Origin: Phycisphaerales bacterium
GTDB lineage: Bacteria; Planctomycetota; Phycisphaerae; Tepidisphaerales; Tepidisphaeraceae
Reading direction: 5' to 3'
Assembly (NCBI GenBank): GCA_028288945.1
Contig: JAQGHH010000502.1
Span: 1 to 9,367, forward strand
DNA length: 9,367 nt
In this document: piece after piece, positions 1 through 4,962 of the stretch
Layout: each line of letters opens with the position of its first letter
Position numbering within the stretch: the first letter of the stretch is position 1
Program-made: the position numbers and the translations under genes
Notes under the pieces: model-generated
What the model was told of the DNA's origin: nothing
The model's database searches: none
Seen by the model: the letters and a program-made list of their open reading frames with translations, nothing else

Positions 1-415
1 GGGGCTGGAAAAAACTGGTGCTCGAGAAAAGCGTCCACGAACGCGGCTGCGCCTTCGTCTCGACGCCGGGGCCGGAGGGATTGGGGGCAACCTCATTGGT
101 GGGAGCCGGGTTGGAAGCGGGCTGCCCCTCGACAATTTCCACGCGGCTTACGCCGCGAATCTGCTGGAGGGAGGTCAACAACCTTTGCCGATCGGCCGCG
201 CCCAGGTCCTTGGCGATAACTCGTACCACGCCACGATCAACGCTGACGATCGCCGGCGCGAGACGGAAGTCCCGCTCGATCACCGCCGCCACATAGCCGG
301 CGAGAAACCGATCATCCGGCGGTGCGGTGGCCGGCGCTTCGGGTGCCGCCCAGAGATTCACAGAAAACAGTACCGCCGCCGCGAACGCGAGTCGTTGACG
401 CATGGCGGCCAGCAT
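1..415 (-). CDS. Exported protein, N-terminal part, BON-like / probable DUF1207 family (runs off left edge)
   Basis: An open minus-strand frame of 138 codons with no stop enters from the left edge, so only the N terminus is visible. The start could be the ATG at 415 or the one at 403. The latter gives MRQRLAFAAAVLFSVNLWAA, a classic Sec signal peptide with a likely cut near the Trp-Ala-Ala; neither start has a clear ribosome site. After it comes a compact segment (FLAGYVAAVIERDF, then VSVDRGVVRVIAKDLG, then IRGVSRVEIVEG) that looks like a BON-type alpha/beta unit: helix, strand, small helix, strand ending in a 'V.G' turn. A Pro/Asn-rich linker follows, then WTLFSSTSFFQP at the edge. Planctomycete DUF1207 proteins, as I remember them, have this N-terminal layout followed by a 'LF.PL.ADPR' stretch, but that diagnostic part lies outside the window. 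The gene would be divergent from the small gene at 553. The family call is inference; an exported protein is well supported. Confidence 0.6.
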   Translation of the reverse strand, partial: MLAAMRQRLAFAAAVLFSVNLWAAPEAPATAPPDDRFLAGYVAAVIERDFRLAPAIVSVDRGVVRVIAKDLGAADRQRLLTSLQQIRGVSRVEIVEGQPASNPAPTNEVAPNPSGPGVETKAQPRSWTLFSSTSFFQP

Positions 416-541
416 AGAAACTGCTGAGCCCGTCGCATAGGGCTAACTCCGTCACGTCGTCCCCGTTTGCATTCTCGGTTGACGGCCTTGTTCCGCGTAT
501 GAACGGCCCTCCATTTGCTTCAGTCTGTTATACACCCAACC

Positions 542-545
542 GAGG
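542..545 (+). promoter_or_regulatory. Ribosome binding site of the small gene at 553
   Basis: GAGG lies seven bases upstream of the ATG at 553. It is the reason for preferring that start over the in-frame ATG at 499, which has no such site and would add 18 residues without hydrophobic or conserved character. Confidence 0.45.
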
Positions 546-552
546 CGACAGA

Positions 553-762
553 ATGGCTGCAACAACAACACTCCCCGACAAAACAGCATCTAAAGGCTGG
601 AAAAATTGGCGCGTCGTATCCGCAACCGTTTTAGGTGTCGGAATCGCGGTCCGTTTCATCGTCGCGCTGTGGCACAGGGACAAGAGGACGCCCGCGCAAA
701 TCCGCGCCGCTGAAAAGCAACGCCAAAAGGAAATCCGCCGCTCGCTCCGTGGACTCACTTAG
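553..762 (+). CDS. Small single-pass membrane protein, 69 aa, unknown function
   Basis: The protein begins MAATTTLPDKTASKGWKNW, continues into a hydrophobic stretch of roughly residues 24-38 (VVSATVLGVGIAVRFIVALW), and ends in a highly basic tail (HRDKRTPAQIRAAEKQRQKE, then IRRSLRGLT). This suggests one short membrane helix with a long positively charged cytoplasmic C terminus that would be largely helical. I do not recognise a family. It stands alone, divergent from the exported protein on its left and convergent with the nnrD operon on its right. Support for being real comes from the ribosome site, the segregation of hydrophobic and charged residues, and the lack of any competing gene on the other strand. 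It could still be a chance frame, since it is short and an overlapping minus-strand frame of 76 codons exists. Confidence 0.5.
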   Translation: MAATTTLPDKTASKGWKNWRVVSATVLGVGIAVRFIVALWHRDKRTPAQIRAAEKQRQKEIRRSLRGLT

Positions 763-791
763 CGGACGCTGGCTCCGGCCGTGCAATGAGT

Positions 792-854
792 AGGGTCCGC
801 ACTGCGGACCGTTCCCGCGCGGATCGCAAAAAAATGGTCCGCGGTGCAGACCCT
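792..854. repeat. Nested palindrome, REP/BIME-like intergenic element
   Basis: Left arm 792-810 is AGGGTCCGCACTGCGGACC and right arm 836-854 is GGTCCGCGGTGCAGACCCT; the right arm matches the reverse complement of the left at 17 of 19 positions. Each arm is also a hairpin by itself: GGTCCGC/GCGGACC with a 3-base loop on the left (794-810), and the same with one mismatch on the right (836-852). The 25-base centre carries GCGCGGATCGC and an A-run. Two-fold symmetric pairs of short palindromes in a convergent intergenic gap are the signature of REP/BIME-type elements. Whether it recurs in the genome cannot be seen from one window. Confidence 0.6.
828..852 (-). terminator. Probable intrinsic terminator of the egtB-egtD-nnrD operon
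   Basis: Read on the minus strand, the right half of the palindrome gives GGTCTGC, loop ACC, then GCGGACC. This is a seven-pair stem with one U-G wobble, followed at once by A and a run of seven T (plus-strand A-run 828-834). It lies about 80 bases past the nnrD stop at 935, the expected place and polarity. The left hairpin has no T-run on the plus strand, so termination of the small plus-strand gene is less well supported. Confidence 0.6.
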
Positions 855-934
855 CCAAAGTTTAGTGGAACTTCCGATTCGAGGGCCGTTCGAGGCCCCG
901 CCCCTCGATCGGTTCGCGTGCCTTCGGCTTTAGA

Positions 935-1801
935 TCATTGTGCCGCCGGTTGCGCCGTCTCATACTCGCGGATTGCCTGCGACAGCGCATCGATCACCTC
1001 TCGCGCCAGCACACACCGCATTCCAACCCGCTCGCCCGCGATTTCCCCTGCCCTGCCGTGCAGATATGCTCCAATGCAGGCCGCTTCAAATTGGCCGACT
1101 TTTTGAGCCAGCAATGTACCGATGATCCCGCTGAGAACATCGCCCGTGCCCGCCTTGGAAAGGCTGCTGTTGCCGGTGGGGTTCACGAACACGCGCTCGC
1201 CGTCGGTGACGACGGTGTTCTTCCCCTTAAGCAGCACGACCTGCCCGAACGCCTTGGCCGCTTCCGCGGCAATGGCGATCCGCCCTTCCTCGTCCGTCGG
1301 CACCTCCGTGCGATTGAAAAGCCTGCCGAGCCGCGCCATCTCCCCGGGGTGCGGCGTCAGGACCGCTCTGGCCTTGAACGCTGCCGGCCACTTCTTCTCC
1401 GCACTGAGGATATTCAGCGCATCGGCATCCAGCACCATCGGCTTCTCAAGGCGGATGAGCCGCAGAACACGTTCCTCCGCCACCGGCGATCTGCCCAGCC
1501 CCGGCCCGACGACCAGCGCGTCCGCAAGGTCCCCCGCGTCTTGCAGCGCCCGTTTCCCGCCGCCTTTGCCGAGGCCCAACCCGATCAGCTCCGGCGTAAT
1601 CGACAACGCCGTCGCGAGGATGGACCGGGCCACGGCCAGTTGAACGAGCCCCGCGCCCATCCGCAGCGCCGCGGTTCCCGCCAGCACCGGCGCGCCGACC
1701 ATCGCCTCGTTGCCCCCCACCACGAGCACGCGGCCGAACATCCCCTTGTGCCCGTCCGCGGGCCGCGGGGGGGGCGGAAAAAGCGTGGTGATTCGATTCA
1801 T
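935..1801 (-). CDS. nnrD: ADP/ATP-dependent NAD(P)H-hydrate dehydratase
   Basis: This 288-residue protein is the stand-alone C-terminal (carbohydrate-kinase-like, ribokinase-fold) half of the YjeF/Nnr repair system. It dehydrates the S form of NADHX and NADPHX back to the cofactor, using ADP or ATP, in the cytoplasm. Motifs in order: HKGMFGRVLVVGG (18-30), MGAGLV (48-53), VVGPGLGRS (97-105), VLDADALN (123-130), LTPHPGEMARL (148-158), VLLKGKNTVV (189-198) and GNSSLSKAGTGDVLSGIIG (210-228), where Asp221 is the catalytic Asp of the GTGD signature. Two details differ from the common consensus: GNSSLSKAG where GN.GMA..G is usual, and LAREVI near the end where LASD.I is usual. The start is the ATG at 1801. 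A longer open frame to 1897 exists but lies inside egtD and has no nnrD-like sequence. The gene begins 10 bases after the egtD stop, without a good ribosome site of its own, so translation is probably coupled. The epimerase partner (nnrE) is not in the window. Confidence 0.93.
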   Translation of the reverse strand: MNRITTLFPPPPRPADGHKGMFGRVLVVGGNEAMVGAPVLAGTAALRMGAGLVQLAVARSILATALSITPELIGLGLGKGGGKRALQDAGDLADALVVGPGLGRSPVAEERVLRLIRLEKPMVLDADALNILSAEKKWPAAFKARAVLTPHPGEMARLGRLFNRTEVPTDEEGRIAIAAEAAKAFGQVVLLKGKNTVVTDGERVFVNPTGNSSLSKAGTGDVLSGIIGTLLAQKVGQFEAACIGAYLHGRAGEIAGERVGMRCVLAREVIDALSQAIREYETAQPAAQ

Positions 1802-1811
1802 TGTTTGCACA

Positions 1812-2801
1812 TCATATAACGCGGAGCAACTGCAAGCTAAACCATCGACGCGGGTCGGTCCAACGGCGTTCGACGCGGTACCCGCTGTCTGCCGCAAGGT
1901 TCTCGAACTCCCCGGGCGTGTACTTGTAGGAGCTCTCGGTGAAAATCGCTTCGCCTTCGCGGAAATGGAATCGCCCGCCCGCCGCCCAGGCGTCCTGTTC
2001 GCGCAGGCTGATTAAGTGCATTTCAATTCGGCCGCGGACGGGATGATAAAACGCGTAGTGTGCAAACTGCGAGAGATTGAAGCCGCCATCCAGCTCCCGA
2101 TTGATCCGCGCGAGGAGGTTGAGATTGAACTGGGCGGTCACGCCTTCGCGGTCGTTGTACGCGGCGTGCAGCAGATCCGGATCTTTCTTGAGGTCGACGC
2201 CGATCAGCAGCGCGCCGTCGCTGCCGCAATGGGCCCGGATTGAACGGAGGAATTCGCGGGCCGCCTCCGGATCGAAGTTGCCGATGGTGGAACCGGGAAA
2301 GAAGACGCATCGCCGGCCGGCGGCGCAGCGGCCCGGCAAGTCGAAGGGGCGCGTGTAGTCGGCGCACACGGGCAGCACCGCCAGCCCCGGGTATTCGAGC
2401 CGAAGCTGCCGGGCTGCGGTTTGAAGATGCGCGCCCGAAATGTCGATCGGCACGTACGCCGCCAGGTCATGGGCGCGGTCGAGCAGGATGCGCGTCTTAA
2501 GGCTGCTGCCACTGCCGTACTCGATTAAGGTGCACCGCGGGCCAAGCGCGTCGGCCATTTCGCCCGAATAACGCAACAGGATCGATGTCTCGGTGCGCGT
2601 GAGGTAATACTCGTCGAGGTCGCAGATGCGGTCGAACAGCCGTGAGCCCTGGGCATCGTAGAAGAACTTGCACGGCAATTCCTTGCGCGCCCGGCCGAGC
2701 CCCCGGCGGACTTCTTCGGCGAAGGCGTCGCGCTCGACTTGGGCGGGCTCGAGAGCCGGCGCAATCTCCTCAAGCTCCACGGCGGACGAATTCATTCTCA
2801 T
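1812..2801 (-). CDS. egtD: L-histidine N-alpha-methyltransferase (hercynine synthase)
   Basis: This 329-residue cytoplasmic SAM-dependent enzyme trimethylates the alpha-amino group of histidine to give hercynine, the first step of ergothioneine synthesis. Family signatures: LPCKFFYDAQGSRLFDRIC (42-60), EYYLTRTE (64-71), YGSGSSLKTR (95-104, SAM site), YVPIDIS (116-122), FPGSTIGNF (168-176), LIGVDLKKD (199-207), AYNDREGVTAQFNLNLL (214-230), IEMHLIS (259-265) and FTESSYKY (287-294). Against the Mycobacterium smegmatis enzyme, as I recall its active site (Tyr39, Tyr56, Asn166, Tyr206, Glu282, Ser284), the matches are Tyr48, Tyr65, Asn175, Tyr215, Glu289 and Ser291, all present, so it should be active. 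Length is typical (about 320-330). The start at 2801 overlaps the egtB stop as ATGA and has GAGG five bases before it. A longer open frame reaching 3017 is only the shadow of egtB. Confidence 0.96.
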   Translation of the reverse strand: MRMNSSAVELEEIAPALEPAQVERDAFAEEVRRGLGRARKELPCKFFYDAQGSRLFDRICDLDEYYLTRTETSILLRYSGEMADALGPRCTLIEYGSGSSLKTRILLDRAHDLAAYVPIDISGAHLQTAARQLRLEYPGLAVLPVCADYTRPFDLPGRCAAGRRCVFFPGSTIGNFDPEAAREFLRSIRAHCGSDGALLIGVDLKKDPDLLHAAYNDREGVTAQFNLNLLARINRELDGGFNLSQFAHYAFYHPVRGRIEMHLISLREQDAWAAGGRFHFREGEAIFTESSYKYTPGEFENLAADSGYRVERRWTDPRRWFSLQLLRVI

Positions 2802-2810
2802 GCTTCCCTC
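2798..2810 (-). promoter_or_regulatory. ATGA stop-start overlap and ribosome site coupling egtB to egtD
   Basis: The egtB TGA (2800-2798) shares bases with the egtD ATG (2801-2799). GAGGGA at 2810-2805, inside the end of egtB, serves as the ribosome site. This arrangement implies translational coupling and near-equal production of the two enzymes. Confidence 0.8.
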
Positions 2811-4096
2811 GCCAATCGAATGCCTGCGAACTGCCAGCGCGCGTCGGGCGCGAAGAAGTTGCGGTAGGTCCGGCGGACGTGCGAGCCCGGCGTCACCGCC
2901 GACCCGCCGCGCAACACGAACTGGTTGCACATGAATTTTCCGTTGTATTCCCCCAGCGCCCCCGCCGACGGCCGGTAGCCCGGATACCCCACGTACGGGC
3001 TGCGCGTCCATTCCCACACGTCACCGAACATCTGCCGCAAACCCGACGCGCCCTCGCGGGCCGCGGCCGGATGATAAAAGCCGCCCTCCACGAAATTCCC
3101 CTCGACCGGCAAGCCCTCCGCGGCCTGTTCCCATTCCATCTCCGTCGCCAGGCGTGCCCCGGCCCACCGCGCGAACGCGTCCGCCTCAAAATAGCTCACG
3201 TGACACACCGGCTCATCCGGCTCAACGGGCCGCAGGCCCGCCAACGTGTGATGCACCCACTTGTCGCCCTCATCGATCCAGTAGAGGGGTGCCTGCCACT
3301 GCTCGGCGGCGGCCGCCGACCAACCTGCCGAGAGCCACAACTCCGGCCGGCGATAGCCGCCGTCCGAGATAAAGGCTTCATACTCGCCGTTGGTGACCAG
3401 CCGCGACGCGAGGGCGAAGGGCTCGAGAAATTCGCGGTGGCGCGGGCTTTCGTTGTCGAATGCGAAGCCTTCGCCATCGTGCCCGATCCAGCAGACGCCC
3501 CCCGCAAACTCCTGCCACTGCATTGCCGACGTACCGCACGTTGCCCCGGGCTTACGCGGCCGATACGCGGGCCGTAGCGGGTTGACCCAGAAGACGTGCT
3601 TGATGTCCATCAGTATCAACTCCTGATGCTGCTGCTCGTGATTCAATCCCAACTCGATAACCGGCGCGAGCGCGGTAAGGCTCGCGTCGGAAAGTCCGGC
3701 AAGCAGTCGCCGCATGTGATCGTCGGTGTGCCGGCGATACGCGTACACCTCGTGCACCGTCGGCCGGCTAAGCAAGCCCCGGTTCTGCCGACAATGGCGG
3801 TCACCGACCGTCACGTAATACGAATTGAACAGGTAGCCGAAGTATGGGTTGAACTCGCGGTAGCCCTTCAGGTGAGGCTTGAGAAAAAACGTCTCAAAGA
3901 ACCAGCTCGTATGCGCCAGGTGCCATTTCGTCGGGCTGACATCGGGCATCGACTGAACGATGTAATCTTCGATCACGAGAGGATTGCAAAGCGCCTCGGT
4001 CGCCGAGCGGATGTCGTTGTAGCGACGGATCAAGTCTGAGCGTAAATCGTCAGACTGAGGGACCACAGGCCAATCCAACGTATCGAGCGGACACAT
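2798..4096 (-). CDS. egtB: Ergothioneine biosynthesis sulfoxide synthase EgtB (cysteine-type candidate)
   Basis: This 432-residue non-haem iron enzyme joins hercynine to a thiol substrate with O2, making the sulfoxide precursor of ergothioneine. It has an N-terminal DinB-like four-helix domain (about 1-165) and a C-terminal FGE-sulfatase/C-lectin-type domain (about 190-432). The iron ligands are His62 in WHLAHTSWFFE and His153 and His157 in NHEQQHQEL. Other signatures are VCHVSYFEADAFARWAGARL, GDVWEWTRSPY, FVLRGGS and the C-terminal YRNFFAPDARWQFAGIRLA. A Tyr93-Tyr94 pair sits in LFNSYYVTVG. As I recall, the Chloracidobacterium thermophilum EgtB uses His62/His153/His157 and Tyr93/Tyr94 under the same numbers, and can take cysteine rather than gamma-glutamylcysteine. 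It is the first gene of the operon, with a strong ribosome site, and overlaps egtD by four bases. Substrate choice is inference; the family is certain. Confidence 0.95.
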   Translation of the reverse strand: MCPLDTLDWPVVPQSDDLRSDLIRRYNDIRSATEALCNPLVIEDYIVQSMPDVSPTKWHLAHTSWFFETFFLKPHLKGYREFNPYFGYLFNSYYVTVGDRHCRQNRGLLSRPTVHEVYAYRRHTDDHMRRLLAGLSDASLTALAPVIELGLNHEQQHQELILMDIKHVFWVNPLRPAYRPRKPGATCGTSAMQWQEFAGGVCWIGHDGEGFAFDNESPRHREFLEPFALASRLVTNGEYEAFISDGGYRRPELWLSAGWSAAAAEQWQAPLYWIDEGDKWVHHTLAGLRPVEPDEPVCHVSYFEADAFARWAGARLATEMEWEQAAEGLPVEGNFVEGGFYHPAAAREGASGLRQMFGDVWEWTRSPYVGYPGYRPSAGALGEYNGKFMCNQFVLRGGSAVTPGSHVRRTYRNFFAPDARWQFAGIRLAREA

Positions 4097-4102
4097 GCAT
4101 TT

Positions 4103-4107
4103 CTCCT
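4103..4107 (-). promoter_or_regulatory. Strong ribosome binding site of egtB
   Basis: On the minus strand AAGGAGAA precedes ATGCATG. AGGAG leaves six bases to the ATG at 4096. The other ATG at 4100 is in a different frame and too close, so this site fixes the egtB start. Confidence 0.8.
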
Positions 4108-4166
4108 TCGCGTGATATCGCGCCAGCCGCCGCAGCCCTTGGACAGAGAGCCCGCTAACCGATTCA

Positions 4167-4224
4167 TAGCACAGGCTCGCGCCTCTCTCCTTGGCCCAAA
4201 ATCATAGGCCGGTAGCCTGTGCTA
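4167..4224. repeat. Perfect 11-bp inverted repeat upstream of egtB
   Basis: TAGCACAGGCT (4167-4177) and AGCCTGTGCTA (4214-4224) are exact reverse complements, separated by 36 bases. Within the loop a smaller pair, GGCC at 4193 and GGCC at 4207, can fold too. The sequence resembles the 'tagcacaggct...agcctgtgcta' palindromes I associate with planctomycete intergenic DNA, so a dispersed repeat is more likely than a dedicated operator. It lies between divergent genes, about 70 bases upstream of the egtB start, so it could still influence transcription. Confidence 0.6.
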
Positions 4225-4272
4225 CGAAGGATTCTCCGGCTCACAGGCACGACCGTTGCACTTTCCCCCGTC

Positions 4273-4881
4273 ATGAACCTCGCCACATTCAAACCGGGTG
4301 CCATCCTGCGGAAACGGCGCGGCCTGCTGGGAGAATCGGAAGCCGCACGCCTGTGCAAAGGCGCAACCGCCGGGGCATTGGGCGGATTGGCCGGCTCGTG
4401 GACGATGAACCTGTTTCAGGCAATCCTGGGAAAACTTTCTTCCAAGAGGTCACGATCAAGTCAGCAAGGTGAGCAAAGTGAGCCGCAACAGTACGGCGAG
4501 TCGTCACAGGATCATCCTCACGGGGATGAACCCGCCACCGCAGTCCTCGCCGAAAAGATCTCGACCGGCGTTCTGCATCATCGATTGACCGAAAGGGAAA
4601 AGAAGATCGCCGAACCGGCGCTGCATTACGGGTACGGAACTATGATGGGCGCCGTGTACGGTGCGCTGGCGGAGGAAACGCCTGCCATTACCGCGTGCAC
4701 TGGGACGCTCTACGGAACCGCGCTCTGGCTTCTGGGCGATGAGATCGCGGTGCCGTTGCTGAAGCTTTCAAAGCCGCCGACGAAATATCCCGCCTCGATA
4801 CACATCTCGGCGTTAGCATCGCATCTGGTCTACGGCCTCACCGCCGAAGCCGTGCGGCGGACGGTGCGCCGGTCCCTGTAA
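4273..4881 (+). CDS. DUF1440 / YagU-like inner-membrane protein
   Basis: This 202-residue membrane protein has a basic, soluble N terminus (residues 1-27). A first hydrophobic segment (GATAGALGGLAGSWTMNLFQ, about 30-52) is followed by a polar low-complexity stretch rich in Ser, Gln, Glu and His (56-88). Then come segments near 119-133 (YGYGTMMGAVYGALAE), 141-163 (CTGTLYGTALWLLGDEIAVP) and 176-194 (HISALASHLVYGLTAEAV). The AVYG.LAE, T..GTLYG..LW, late His-x-VYGL order matches my memory of DUF1440/YagU proteins, whose E. coli member is linked to acid tolerance; the role here is unknown. The ATG at 4273 is preferred but has no ribosome site. An in-frame GTG at 4219 would lie inside the inverted repeat and is less credible. 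It is transcribed away from egtB. Confidence 0.65.
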   Translation: MNLATFKPGAILRKRRGLLGESEAARLCKGATAGALGGLAGSWTMNLFQAILGKLSSKRSRSSQQGEQSEPQQYGESSQDHPHGDEPATAVLAEKISTGVLHHRLTEREKKIAEPALHYGYGTMMGAVYGALAEETPAITACTGTLYGTALWLLGDEIAVPLLKLSKPPTKYPASIHISALASHLVYGLTAEAVRRTVRRSL

Positions 4882-4901
4882 GAACCCCGCGATTGCTGAT
4901 A

Positions 4902-4937
4902 GACTTTCCCGCGCCACCCCGCGGCGGGCGGGGAGTC
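4902..4937 (+). terminator. Imperfect hairpin, possible terminator after the DUF1440-like gene
   Basis: GACT-TT-CCCGC (4902-4912) can pair with GCGGG-G-AGTC (4928-4937), giving nine pairs around a small internal loop. TCCTGTCTTTT follows, a weak U-rich tail. It starts 20 bases after the stop at 4881 and ends 25 bases before the next ATG at 4963, so it could instead be a leader structure of the next gene. Confidence 0.3.
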
Positions 4938-4962
4938 TCCTGTCTTTTGCCACCCTCCCAAT

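Noticed and set aside
479..533. Possible sigma-70 promoter: TTGACG at 479-484 and TTATAC at 528-533 before the small gene
   Set aside because: The two boxes are 43 bases apart, far too wide to work together, and neither has a partner at the right spacing. I do not claim a promoter.
938..1819. Long plus-strand open frame (293 codons) opposite nnrD
   Set aside because: It is the antisense shadow of nnrD in GC-rich DNA: Arg/His/Pro-rich, no domain, no ribosome site.
1802..1897. N-terminal extension of nnrD to an ATG at 1897
   Set aside because: It lies within the 3' end of egtD and lacks NnrD-like sequence; the domain starts directly after the ATG at 1801.
2802..3017. N-terminal extension of egtD to an ATG at 3017
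   Set aside because: The extra 72 residues lie inside egtB and resemble nothing in EgtD; the ATGA overlap with GAGG gives a natural start at 2801.
2642..3577. Long plus-strand open frame (311 codons) opposite egtD and egtB
   Set aside because: It overlaps two genes with complete sets of family motifs; its composition is that of a shadow frame.
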